Source of the DNA: Anabaena sp. UHCC 0204
GTDB lineage: Bacteria > Cyanobacteriota > Cyanobacteriia > Cyanobacteriales > Nostocaceae
Assembly (NCBI RefSeq): GCF_009711975.1
Contig: NZ_VIKW01000002.1
Location: 62,001 to 126,000, forward strand
Direction: 5' to 3'
DNA: 64,000 nt
Below, piece by piece: positions 26,483 through 35,033 of this stretch. Below the pieces are notes generated by a model that was not told the DNA's origin, did not search any database, and worked only from the letters and a program-made list of their open reading frames with translations. Position 1 is the first letter of the stretch. The number at the start of each line of letters is the position of its first letter. The position numbers and the translations under genes were made by a program.

Positions 26483-26920
26483 CTAATCAGTTTTAACTTC
26501 CAATTTCTCACTACCTGAAAATTTTAACTCATCAATTCTTCTTAAAGCAGACTCTTTAATTAAAGCTGCTTTTGCACGACTTTTTAGGATTTCTTGATAA
26601 TATTCTTCAGGTGATAATCCATAATCTCTCTTCACGCAGGCAATTTTATCTTTAATGCAGTCCTCAATCATTAATTTGACATCAACAAGATAGTAATCTT
26701 CATTGAATGATTTAATATGTATTTTATGAGTTATTGAAGGAACTGCAAGTCTTTTGAGACCTCTTGCTTCTTTTAATACTCGACTACCTATTAAATTGTC
26801 ATCAACATCAGAAAAAGTAAAAATTGTTTTGCCTTTGGTATTTCTTTTTAAAGCTGGTTTCAAGCCTACAAAAATATCAACTGATGGGAATACACTGGTC
26901 AAGAACAAAAAATTATCCAT
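26483..26920 (-). CDS. Hypothetical protein (145 aa)
   Basis: Not recognised. It starts MDNFLFLTSVFPSVDIFVGL at the ATG 26920; another ATG lies two codons earlier. The protein is soluble and mixed alpha/beta, with a Lys/Glu-rich C-terminal helix region (YYQEILKSRAKAALIKESAL). It lies alone between the chimeric scar and the DUF1993 gene. An intact frame and ordinary codon use support a real gene, but it may be an accessory or recently acquired one. Confidence 0.55.
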   Translation of the reverse strand: MDNFLFLTSVFPSVDIFVGLKPALKRNTKGKTIFTFSDVDDNLIGSRVLKEARGLKRLAVPSITHKIHIKSFNEDYYLVDVKLMIEDCIKDKIACVKRDYGLSPEEYYQEILKSRAKAALIKESALRRIDELKFSGSEKLEVKTD

Positions 26921-27122
26921 TGTCATTTACTGTTGGTTTCTTTAATTATCTAATATTTTGTCTCCAAATGTTTGGAGGGATTACTATTAGTGGTTGATTG
27001 ATATCTGCTAACTGAATTAATTTATTGAAAAAATCCTAAACCAGATTTTACTCAGATATTAACTTTTTTGTCCCTTATCAACAGAGAATAGTCTTGAAGA
27101 CCTGCTTTTAGGAGAGATTCTT

Positions 27123-27629
27123 ATGACTATTTCCATGTATCAAGCCTTAGTTCCATCAATCATTCGCTCTCTCAATAATCTCATAGCAATTCTGGAAAAG
27201 GGTGCTGCACACGCAGAAGCCAGGAAAATAGATCCATCAATACTGATCACTAGCCGACTCTATCCTGATATGTTGCCGTTAGCGCGACAAATTCAAATCG
27301 CTTCTGATGTTGCTAGAAAAGGTGCTGCTAGACTGGCCGGATTGGAAGCCCCCCAGATGGAAGACACTGAAACCACCTTTCCTGAGCTTATTGCGCGTCT
27401 TCAAAAAACCATCGCTTATCTGGAAACATTAACACCTGAGCAAATTGATGGCTCAGAAGAAAGGTCAATTTCCCTACCAGTAGGTAAAGAAACCATGAAT
27501 TTTGAGGGATTGCCCTATCTACTTTACTTCATTTTACCTAACGTCTATTTTCATGTCACTACTGCTTATGACATTCTTAGACATTGTGGTGTAGAACTGG
27601 GTAAGCGAGATTTCCTTGGTAATCCTTAA
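27123..27629 (+). CDS. DUF1993 domain-containing protein
   Basis: 168 residues, MTISMYQALVPSIIRSLNNL at the start, with the family segments ILEKGAAHAEARKIDP, SRLYPDMLPLARQIQIASD and YFHVTTAYDILRHCGVELGK. The family has a DinB-like four-helix fold, and the histidines in HAEAR, FHVTTAYD and RHCG suit a metal site by analogy with DinB proteins. The reaction is unknown. GGAGAGA about 10 nt before the ATG supports the start. A hairpin with a T-run follows. Confidence 0.85.
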   Translation: MTISMYQALVPSIIRSLNNLIAILEKGAAHAEARKIDPSILITSRLYPDMLPLARQIQIASDVARKGAARLAGLEAPQMEDTETTFPELIARLQKTIAYLETLTPEQIDGSEERSISLPVGKETMNFEGLPYLLYFILPNVYFHVTTAYDILRHCGVELGKRDFLGNP

Positions 27630-27662
27630 CTATCAATAGTTTCAGAAAGGTGTAAGATCGGG

Positions 27663-27716
27663 ATGCTTGCAAGTGCAATTAATATTTGCTTGCAAGCATA
27701 TTGCACTATTTTTTTC
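27663..27716 (+). terminator. Intrinsic terminator-like hairpin
   Basis: ATGCTTGCAAG (27663-27673) and CTTGCAAGCAT (27689-27699) form a perfect 11-bp stem 33 nt after the DUF1993 stop codon, followed after ATTGCAC by a run of T residues. It fits termination of that gene on the + strand. Confidence 0.6.
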
Positions 27717-27906
27717 TGAAGTTTTTACTTGCTAAATAACTCTTGAGAATTAATTATTGATTTTATATTTGTTTCTTGTGATAGATGAAGACCAATATAT
27801 TAATTGATTACGTTACAAGTAGTTGAAACTAAAATAAATATCACATCTAGGTTAGGTTACTACAATTACTTTAGATGTTGAGATTTGAATTGGAGGAAAG
27901 CGACTT

Positions 27907-28776
27907 ATGCCAATTACTATCAGAGACAATATTACCTACACCTTACTCAAGAAAATTAACGAAACTGGGCAAGGAATGCATGAAGTTCACTTTAATAAAG
28001 CTGATTTTTCCAATCATCCAATAACAATAGCCGAATTTTTGGGACATTTAGATTACCTAAATCAAAAGCATTATATCAATGCTGAATTTACAGGTAATGC
28101 TTATGCCAATCAAGAAGACGTTCCTGATTTTATTCATACCCAGGAATTTGACTTGCGAATTGCTAATACTCTGGGCGCATCGGATGGACCATTACCGCAT
28201 TTGATTACCTTTAAAAAAGCAGAAATGACGGAAAAAGGACAGCAGCTATTAAACAAGATGGAAGCTAATCCTCCACAAATATCAGCAGAAAAACCATCAG
28301 TGGCTATTGCTGATAAAAATTTGCCTTTTTTAGAAAAAGTCATGGCAAAAAGTGGCTTACCAGATATTTTTGATGCCAGAGATATAACGGAAGTAGTCTT
28401 CCGGGTGATGCGCGATTTAATGACAACAGAAGCAGCGGACAGAGTAGAAGCAGAACTGCATGAACCAGCCGAAGTAACTAAAGATAAATCCCTGCAATTA
28501 GAAGTTGCAGATTTATGGCATGATACCAACCCAATTGTCGCCTTTTTAAGTCGAGTCCGTCCACCTTTACAACCGGCAGGTATCTTTAGAGGAATTGATA
28601 GCGATCGCTTTTTATTTCGAGTTGAAAATGAAGGGGGAATGCCACCAAATGTAGACACAAAAGAAGTAGTTAAAGCCGTATTTTCAGCCACTAAAGACGA
28701 ATTGTCATCAGAACGAATTCAAGAAATTGCTACCTGGCTACCTGATAAAATTCGCCAAGTCTGGGAAGAAGCATAA
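27907..28776 (+). CDS. DUF2267 domain-containing protein
   Basis: 289 residues. The N-terminal 110 residues (MPITIRDNITYTLLKKINET, FLGHLDYLNQKHYINAEFTG) look like a separate winged-helix-type domain. The C-terminal part contains DUF2267 hallmarks: VVFRVMRDLMTTEAADRVEAEL and AVFSATKDELSSERIQEIATWLP, which are paired helical repeats. DUF2267 proteins are small soluble bacterial proteins of unknown function. GGAGG just before the ATG supports the start. It converges with the SDR gene 39 nt away. Confidence 0.82.
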   Translation: MPITIRDNITYTLLKKINETGQGMHEVHFNKADFSNHPITIAEFLGHLDYLNQKHYINAEFTGNAYANQEDVPDFIHTQEFDLRIANTLGASDGPLPHLITFKKAEMTEKGQQLLNKMEANPPQISAEKPSVAIADKNLPFLEKVMAKSGLPDIFDARDITEVVFRVMRDLMTTEAADRVEAELHEPAEVTKDKSLQLEVADLWHDTNPIVAFLSRVRPPLQPAGIFRGIDSDRFLFRVENEGGMPPNVDTKEVVKAVFSATKDELSSERIQEIATWLPDKIRQVWEEA

Positions 28777-28815
28777 GAGATAATGTCACAATGATCCCTA
28801 TCTGTACCAAGTGAT

Positions 28816-29673
28816 CTACAAACCCATTGAGTATAAAATTAACCGATCATGGAGATGATCCGGCAAAATGTGCTTCAGTATCGCTCCAATTTTGGCATCT
28901 TTGCCAACGAGATAGCGTGTCTTTGGCTGTTTTGCAGTTAGCGCATGGACAACAGTCTGAGCGACAATATCCGCAGAAATTCCCCCAGATGCGAGAATCT
29001 GCATTTTCTTACGGACAATATTCATGGACTGACCATAGAGATTTTGTGCCGATTGCGGGAGATTATCCTGTGCTATTTCCGATTGACTTAGGGACTTTTC
29101 CCAGATGGGAGTAGCGATCGCACCAGGTTCGATAATGGAAACCGAGATTCCCCAAGGTCGTAATTCCATCCGCATCACATCAGTGAGTGCAACAAGGGCA
29201 AATTTTGACGCATTGTAAGCTCCTAAGTACGGAGTCGGGCTTCTACCAGCAATAGAACCCATATTGACAATTCGACCGCGACTTTGGCGTAATAGACCCA
29301 GGAATGCTTGTGTTACAGCTAATTGACCAGTGACATTAACCAGCATTTGTTGTTGAAATTCAGCGATCGCTAATAATTCCAAAGGTCCAGGGACGGCAAT
29401 TCCGGCATTATTCACTAAACCTAAAATCCCAGCACCACCTACTGCATTTGTGACTGTATCAACCGCAGATGCAATTGACTCCGCATCAGTCACATCTAAA
29501 AAAATCGGCATCAGTCTTTGAGACCCTTTCTGTTTAAGTGTTTGAGCATCCACGTCTTGACGCACACCAGCAAAAACAGAGAAGCCCAACTGGTCTAAAA
29601 GCAAAGCACAGGCCTGACCGATTCCTGTTGAAGCTCCTGTAACCACTACTGTATTTTGATTTTCTGCAACCAT
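28816..29673 (-). CDS. Short-chain dehydrogenase/reductase
   Basis: Classical SDR of 285 residues. The NAD(P)-binding motif is TGASTGIGQACALLL, followed by LVNNAGIAVPGPLE and the catalytic serine and YxxxK in NMGSIAGRSPTPYLGAYNASK. The PG motif after the active site (IEPGAIATPIWEKS) is present. It resembles SDR proteins annotated as retinol/steroid-type dehydrogenases, but the substrate cannot be read. It is monocistronic and convergent with the DUF2267 gene. Confidence 0.9.
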   Translation of the reverse strand: MVAENQNTVVVTGASTGIGQACALLLDQLGFSVFAGVRQDVDAQTLKQKGSQRLMPIFLDVTDAESIASAVDTVTNAVGGAGILGLVNNAGIAVPGPLELLAIAEFQQQMLVNVTGQLAVTQAFLGLLRQSRGRIVNMGSIAGRSPTPYLGAYNASKFALVALTDVMRMELRPWGISVSIIEPGAIATPIWEKSLSQSEIAQDNLPQSAQNLYGQSMNIVRKKMQILASGGISADIVAQTVVHALTAKQPKTRYLVGKDAKIGAILKHILPDHLHDRLILYSMGL

Positions 29674-29929
29674 GAATTTTCTGTGATGACTATTGATTTC
29701 ACTCTTTTTAGGTTAGACATTGCCGATAAGATGGCTTACTCCTAACTTATGCAAATGAAAGCTCGAAAAACAGGACAGAAAAGCGACAGAATCTTTAACA
29801 ATATTTATAGCAATTGACAGAATGGTTAGCACATCAATTGATATTTTTGATACTTTTTTCAGGAGCATTTTACTCAAGCAGCAATCTCAAAATATGCCTG
29901 ATCATTAGACATCTACAAGGGTTCTCGGT
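29674..29929. other. Upstream region of the SDR gene
   Basis: AT-rich DNA that should hold the SDR promoter. No gene or inverted repeat is evident, and a mobile-element-like structured segment begins at about 29930. Confidence 0.4.
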
Positions 29930-30245
29930 GACGCATATTTAATTTATAAGGGAAATGCTGAAAACCCCTGAGAAACAGCAACGCAGTTGCGTATTTCGTA
30001 CTTTAGGCAGGGGATGAAAGCTAGATGAGTCCTAAAGGACTCAGCCATGTTAAAATATTCTAATCAGTACAAGATTTAAAAACCTACCCCTGGACTGGGG
30101 GAAAGTCTACGCCCAAAACACTCTTGAGGAGATATGATTACGCCCTACAAGGCAAACGTGGTCAGCCTGGGAATCTGTGTAAACAGAATATTAAGACTGT
30201 GAGGTCTTAAGAATCTCCGCACCTTTAGGTCGGAGAGTGTCAAGG
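29930..30245 (+). mobile_element. Non-autonomous IS200/IS605-like element with structured RNA (omega/HEARO-like)
   Basis: About 315 nt with dense hairpins: ACCCCTG/CAGGGGA enclosing CAAC-GTTG; TGAGTCC-TAAA-GGACTCA; TTAAGAC/GTCTTAA; and CTCCG/CGGAG at about 30213-30233, followed by AGTGTCAA, the usual look of an IS200/IS605 right end. A frame at about 30065-30201 (TLLRRYDYALQGKRGQPGNL then CKQNIKTVRS and stop) could be the end of a lost nuclease ORF. The compact stems upstream of it recall HEARO RNAs. No complete tnpA, tnpB or iscB is present. Family is tentative. Confidence 0.45.
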
Positions 30246-30251
30246 AGATAT

Positions 30252-30722
30252 CTATTGTAATTTAGCAGTCATTTTATCTAACAAAAGAGAGACTTTTTTC
30301 GCTCTTTCTGGTTGACGCTGTTTTTGCAATAACTCTTTTGCTTGAACTAAATTAGCTTTGGCTTCTACTTCTTGTTCTTGCTGCATGAGAATATTTGCTA
30401 AACGTAAATAAGCATCAGGATTTTTGGGACTGCTATCAATTACTTCACAAAATAACGCTTTTGCTTCGGCAACTTGTCCCTTCTGATTTAAAATATCTCC
30501 TAATAACAACCGTACCATATCATTAGTAGAGTTGATAGCAATAACTTTTCTAAAAACTATTTCGGCATTTTCAAAATCTTTGGCTTGATATAAATTGATT
30601 CCTTTCTGAAATAAATTAGAGGTAATCAATGTTTTGATACTCAAATAACCAAGAATGGCAAGACCAATAATGACTACAGAAATGGCTATAATATCAGACG
30701 AGTTGGAAAATGTTTCTAACAT
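30252..30722 (-). CDS. Membrane-anchored TPR protein
   Basis: 156 residues. One N-terminal transmembrane helix (about 11-30, IIAISVVIIGLAILGYLSI) is followed by three TPR-like repeats (FQKGINLYQAKDFENAEIVF; LLLGDILNQKGQVAEAKALF; AYLRLANILMQQEQEVEAKA). It probably scaffolds protein contacts at the membrane. It begins 4 nt after homogentisate prenyltransferase, so the two are cotranscribed, though a role in tocopherol synthesis is not established. Confidence 0.82.
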   Translation of the reverse strand: MLETFSNSSDIIAISVVIIGLAILGYLSIKTLITSNLFQKGINLYQAKDFENAEIVFRKVIAINSTNDMVRLLLGDILNQKGQVAEAKALFCEVIDSSPKNPDAYLRLANILMQQEQEVEAKANLVQAKELLQKQRQPERAKKVSLLLDKMTAKLQ

Positions 30723-30726
30723 GAAT

Positions 30727-31668
30727 TTAAGCTAATAAACAGGAGATGGGAAAAATTAGATATTCAATGAAAAACAATTTCCAGATAAATTGGTAGAAAT
30801 TAGTAATTGCTTTTTTGTCTTGTAAATCTACACCATTACCTTGCCACCACATGACAATTAAAGCTACTGTATGGGTGATTAAGATAAAAATAGTGTTAAC
30901 TTCCGCAAGACGGAATAACGCTACTAAAATCATGCCTACATAACAAATTGTTAATACCCAAAGTGCGAGACTAAATACTTTTTGTTGTCCGAGTTGGAGG
31001 GTAAAAGTTGTGATATTGTAAACTCTATCGCCTTCCATATCAGGAATATCTTTGAAAATAGCGATCGCAAATGTAAATACCAAGATAAACACTGTTAAAG
31101 CCCAGACTGCACCCGGTATCCCTTGGCTTCCCTGCAACAACCAATTAAAATGCAGAAATAACCCTAAATTAACTACTGTTCCCCGGACTGAAAAAATACA
31201 TAAAGCAGCCCAAAAAGGAAACTGTTTTAAACGAATTGGTGGTAAAGAATAAGCTGTACCAATTGCTAAACTTATCACTACCATTCCTAATAAAAATGGA
31301 CCAGTTAGCCATGCTACAGCTAAAGCGACAATACCAGTAATAATAACAATTAATTGTCCTTGTCCTCTGGTAAATGCTCCTGACGCTAAAGGTAAATCAG
31401 GTTTATTGATCTTATCAATATCAATATCTTCCAATTGATTCAACCCCACAATATAAATATTGCCACATATACAAGCAATCCATGTTGCTAAAATTTGACT
31501 AATATGCAAACTAGAAAATTTTGTAGAAGTGACACCAAGGGTAATTAAATATAAACCCAAAACACTTAAACTTGTCCCCATAATCGTATGAGGACGGGAA
31601 AATTTCCAAAAAGCTGAAAACCAACTTCCTGGAAAAATAGCAGAACTTTGTTTATAAAATTGATTCAT
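30727..31668 (-). CDS. hpt: Homogentisate phytyltransferase (UbiA family)
   Basis: Membrane prenyltransferase that joins phytyl diphosphate to homogentisate, the committed step of tocopherol (vitamin E) synthesis. The Mg/diphosphate motif is NQLEDIDIDKINKPDLPLAS, and a second aspartate motif is KDIPDMEGDRVYNI. About eight to nine membrane helices are visible in 313 residues. The start (SWFSAFWKFSRPHTIMGTSL follows soon) is family-typical. The nearby tocopherol-type methyltransferase on the same strand supports the pathway call. Confidence 0.92.
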   Translation of the reverse strand: MNQFYKQSSAIFPGSWFSAFWKFSRPHTIMGTSLSVLGLYLITLGVTSTKFSSLHISQILATWIACICGNIYIVGLNQLEDIDIDKINKPDLPLASGAFTRGQGQLIVIITGIVALAVAWLTGPFLLGMVVISLAIGTAYSLPPIRLKQFPFWAALCIFSVRGTVVNLGLFLHFNWLLQGSQGIPGAVWALTVFILVFTFAIAIFKDIPDMEGDRVYNITTFTLQLGQQKVFSLALWVLTICYVGMILVALFRLAEVNTIFILITHTVALIVMWWQGNGVDLQDKKAITNFYQFIWKLFFIEYLIFPISCLLA

Positions 31669-31792
31669 CTTTTGCTCTTTTTTGTTTTCTGCACCTTAAG
31701 GGATTTAACTCATAGCATATTGTAGCTATATGAGGTAAAAAAGTTGATCAAAAAGCTATGTCATACAAGACTTTTACTCCTGACTCCTGTAA

Positions 31793-31857
31793 GGGCGAAG
31801 CATTCGGGCGATAAATTATCAAGTTTTGTCCAAGGTTATTTTCCGAATGCTTCGCCC
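31793..31857. repeat. Short palindromic element, copy 1
   Basis: Perfect 15-bp terminal inverted repeats GGGCGAAGCATTCGG (31793-31807) and CCGAATGCTTCGCCC (31843-31857) enclose a 35-nt middle. The same element occurs in the opposite orientation at 60440-60504 with a diverged middle. It lies between hpt and the methyltransferase gene and may form a hairpin in their transcript. It is probably a MITE-like dispersed repeat. Confidence 0.7.
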
Positions 31858-31871
31858 CTACGACTCCTGTT

Positions 31872-32714
31872 TTATTTTGTCCCACGCAATAACCCAAACC
31901 GAACTAATCCAGTTTCATAACCTCGACGCATTAACCCTAGAGATAATGCCCCCTGAATTGTACTCCAACCAGCCATCAATAAACCTACAAATGCTTGGGG
32001 TGTAAATGCAGAATCAATTACCACATTCCAAAAAGGAGCAACAGCGGTTGACCAATCAGCCGTGCGAATATGATTTAATGGTAGTTGCCGAGCGATCGCT
32101 TCATACTCAGGTAAAGAAATTACATAAGGTAAACAATAGACTCGGTAAATATCCTCTAAGTGCTTTTGTTCATCCGCTGTCAGTGGTGATTTATCCGTCG
32201 GCCGATGACACCAAGTTACCATAATCAAAGTCCCACCCGGCTTTAACACGCGGTAACACTCTTGCAAAAACTTAGTTTTATCTGGCATATGTTCACCGCT
32301 TTCCAGTGACCACACCAAATCAAAAGAATTATCCTCAAAGGGCATTTCCTGAGCATTGGCAACCATGAATCTAGTTTTTTGACTCAAATTCATGGCTAAA
32401 GACCGTTCGGTAGCTCTAGCGGCTTGTACAGGACTTAATGTAATTCCCGTGGCATTGCCCCCAAACTTTTCAGCTAAGTATAAAGAACTACCACCAATGC
32501 CACAGCCGACATCAAGGATATTTTCAGCACCTTTAACATCTGCCCACTTTAGCAACTCTTCAATTAAATCAATTTGTGCCTGACGACGTTCTTTTAGCTG
32601 TTTACCATCTGCACCATAATAACCGTGGTGCATATGTTCGCCCCAAATTTGTTCCCATAAACCGGAGGAAGCGTCGTAAAATTGCTGAATTTGCTTGTAA
32701 AGTATTTGACTCAT
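31872..32714 (-). CDS. Gamma-tocopherol methyltransferase-like SAM methyltransferase
   Basis: 280 residues. The class I SAM motif is ILDVGCGIGGSSLYLAEKFG, with VWSLESGEHMPDKTKFL and YRVLKPGGTLIMVTW. The N-terminus (IQQFYDASSGLWEQIWGEHM then HHGYYG) is that of tocopherol methyltransferases (VTE4/Slr0089 group). It should methylate gamma- to alpha-tocopherol. The adjacent homogentisate prenyltransferase gene, 203 nt downstream on the same strand, strengthens this. Related MPBQ or sterol-type methyltransferases are the alternative. Confidence 0.85.
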   Translation of the reverse strand: MSQILYKQIQQFYDASSGLWEQIWGEHMHHGYYGADGKQLKERRQAQIDLIEELLKWADVKGAENILDVGCGIGGSSLYLAEKFGGNATGITLSPVQAARATERSLAMNLSQKTRFMVANAQEMPFEDNSFDLVWSLESGEHMPDKTKFLQECYRVLKPGGTLIMVTWCHRPTDKSPLTADEQKHLEDIYRVYCLPYVISLPEYEAIARQLPLNHIRTADWSTAVAPFWNVVIDSAFTPQAFVGLLMAGWSTIQGALSLGLMRRGYETGLVRFGLLRGTK

Positions 32715-32874
32715 TAATTTATCAATAAAAAGATGACAGGAAATTCAAAAAAAACTTATTTGTAGGCTACCATCTATGTTTCTAATTAGATAGGGATATT
32801 TTTTTGCCTGGGAATAACTCACTAATTCTACCTTGTGAAGATACCAAACCCTGGGGAAAATTCAAAATAGCCTG

Positions 32875-34254
32875 ATGATAAGGCTTGCATATACAACGTT
32901 TATTCATTCTTTATTACTTATGACTGTTGCTAGGACAATCTGTTTGGGATTTGTAGCTGTCATTGTATTGGGAGCAATTCTCTTGACAATGCCTTTCTCT
33001 ACCAGTAGTGGTGATTGGAATGATCCCATTGTGGCACTATTTACGGCAACTTCGGCGGTTTGTGTCACAGGTTTAGCGGTAGTGGATACTGGTAGTGATT
33101 TTTCTTTTTTAGGTCAATTGTTTATTTTACTATTGGCACAAATTGGTGGTTTAGGTTATATGACAACTACCACATTTTTGATTTTGTTAATTGGCAGAAG
33201 ATTTGATCTTCGCCAAAAAGTAGCAATTCAACAAGCTTTAGACCGCCCAGGTATGAGTGGGAGTACGCAAATTATCCGTTCTATTATTGCGACTACCTTA
33301 TTTTTTGAAATCACGGGAATATTTTTATTAATGGCAGCCTTTGTGCCTGAAAAAGGTTGGCAAGAAGGAATTTGGTTGGCAGTTTTTCATAGTGTCAGTG
33401 CTTGGAATAACGCTGGATTTAGCTTATTTAAAGATAGCTTAATTGGTTATCAGTCTTCTCCTTTGGTAACACTAACTATCAGCGGTTTAATTATCTTTGG
33501 AGGTATTGGTTATCAGGTGATTTTAGATATGTATCTATGGTTGCGCGATCGCCTTATTAAAAAAACCAGTTGTTTAGTATTTTCTCTTGATTTTAAAGTT
33601 GCTACTAGTACAACTTTAATATTATTAGTTTTAGGAACAATTGCCATATTTTTTATAGAAGTTAGAAACGATAGTACCTTTGGGCAATTAAATTTACTCG
33701 AAAAATTATTAGTAGCGTGGTTTCAGTCAGTAACTACCAGAACGGCTGGTTTTAATAGCATTGATATTGGTCAAATGACTAATGCTGGATTATTCATTAT
33801 CATTGCCCTCATGTTTATTGGTGCAAGTCCTGGAGGTACGGGAGGAGGAATCAAAACAACTACTTTACGAGTTCTTACCAGTTGTACACAATCAATTCTT
33901 CAAGGCAAAGAAGACGTGTTATTATATGAGCGTAAAATTGCCATTTCATTAATTTTAAAAGCTGTTGGTGTGGTGTTCGGTTCACTCGCTACAGTGATTA
34001 TTGCCACGATTTTAATTAGTATTACTGATCCCAACTTAGCTTTCATTCAAATTCTTTTTGAAGTAGTATCAGCTTTTGCTACAGTAGGTCTTTCCACAGG
34101 GATTACAGCTACTGTTTCTACCGCAGCCAAAGTAATATTAATTTTCACAATGTATGTTGGTCGAGTTGGTATTTTATTATTAATGTCATCCATACTAGGC
34201 GATCCTCGTCCTACGAGAATTCACTACCCCGAAGAAAATCTACTTGTTGGATAA
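32875..34254 (+). CDS. ktrB: KtrB/TrkH-type potassium uptake channel subunit
   Basis: Membrane translocation subunit for K+ (Na+-dependent in cyanobacterial Ktr). There are four M1-P-M2 repeats with pore-loop glycines in TATSAVCVTGLAVVDTG, SVSAWNNAGFSLF, SVTTRTAGFNSIDIG and VSAFATVGLSTGITA, plus the conserved MFIGASPGGTGGGIKTTT. The frame starts at ATG 32875. A second ATG at 32920 (MTVARTICLGFVAVIVLGAI) better matches the usual family start, giving 444 residues. The regulatory subunit gene follows after 30 nt. Confidence 0.93.
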   Translation: MIRLAYTTFIHSLLLMTVARTICLGFVAVIVLGAILLTMPFSTSSGDWNDPIVALFTATSAVCVTGLAVVDTGSDFSFLGQLFILLLAQIGGLGYMTTTTFLILLIGRRFDLRQKVAIQQALDRPGMSGSTQIIRSIIATTLFFEITGIFLLMAAFVPEKGWQEGIWLAVFHSVSAWNNAGFSLFKDSLIGYQSSPLVTLTISGLIIFGGIGYQVILDMYLWLRDRLIKKTSCLVFSLDFKVATSTTLILLVLGTIAIFFIEVRNDSTFGQLNLLEKLLVAWFQSVTTRTAGFNSIDIGQMTNAGLFIIIALMFIGASPGGTGGGIKTTTLRVLTSCTQSILQGKEDVLLYERKIAISLILKAVGVVFGSLATVIIATILISITDPNLAFIQILFEVVSAFATVGLSTGITATVSTAAKVILIFTMYVGRVGILLLMSSILGDPRPTRIHYPEENLLVG

Positions 34255-34284
34255 AATGGTTTAGTAACTAACAACTGACAAACT

Positions 34285-34986
34285 ATGAATATGAATCTTT
34301 CATCATTAAAATTTCTTCGCAGTTTACGTAAAGATAACCACCAATTTGCCGTAATTGGCTTAGGGCGTTTTGGTCGCTCTGTCTGTTCAACACTCCATAA
34401 TTTAGGATATCAAGTTTTAGCTACAGATATTGACGAAAAACGGGTTTCTGAAGCTTTAAATGAAGAAATTGTTGGTCATGCTTTACAACTAGATTCAACC
34501 GAACCAGCAGCCCTAAAGGAAGCGGGAATTTTTGAATTTGATACTGTGATTGTTGCTATTGGTAACTACGTTCAGGAAAGTATTATCACTACCTTAAATG
34601 CAAAAGAAGGTGGTGTACCTCACGTAGTTGCAAAAGCTTCAAGTGAAGTTCACCAGAAATTATTAAAAAGAGTGGGAGCAGATCATGTCGTGTTTCCTGA
34701 ATATGAAGCTGGTTGTGCTTTAGCACGTACACTTACTAAACCCGGCATTTTAGACAGATTTGATCTTGACACAGATCATAGTATTGTTGAGTTGATTGTT
34801 CCTGATGAATTTAATGGGAAAACCATTGCTGAACTTCAACTTCGTAACCGTTATGGTTTAAATATGTTGGCGGTAAGTCATGATGGTAAATTTATCATTA
34901 ATCCCGAACCAACTAAACGGTTAGAAAAAGGTTCTGCAATGGTAGTAATTGGTTGCAATAAAGATATTAATCGTTTACCAATTTGA
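34285..34986 (+). CDS. ktrA: KtrA/TrkA-type potassium channel regulatory subunit
   Basis: Cytoplasmic RCK protein of 233 residues that gates KtrB. The RCK-N Rossmann motif is FAVIGLGRFGRSVCSTLHNL with the acidic end of the second strand in VLATDID. The RCK-C domain runs from about residue 150 (DHSIVELIVPDEFNGKTIAE). A second ATG two codons later is also possible. It is cotranscribed with the channel gene. Nucleotide control (ATP/ADP) is inferred from the family. Confidence 0.93.
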   Translation: MNMNLSSLKFLRSLRKDNHQFAVIGLGRFGRSVCSTLHNLGYQVLATDIDEKRVSEALNEEIVGHALQLDSTEPAALKEAGIFEFDTVIVAIGNYVQESIITTLNAKEGGVPHVVAKASSEVHQKLLKRVGADHVVFPEYEAGCALARTLTKPGILDRFDLDTDHSIVELIVPDEFNGKTIAELQLRNRYGLNMLAVSHDGKFIINPEPTKRLEKGSAMVVIGCNKDINRLPI

Positions 34987-35033
34987 GGCAATAATTAACA
35001 ATTGACAATTGACAATTATTAGAGATTTTTTAT

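Noticed and set aside
28134-28691. 185-codon open frame on the minus strand
   Set aside because: It lies wholly inside the DUF2267 gene, its product is Ser/Lys-rich without family features, and the + strand frame has clear homology-type motifs.
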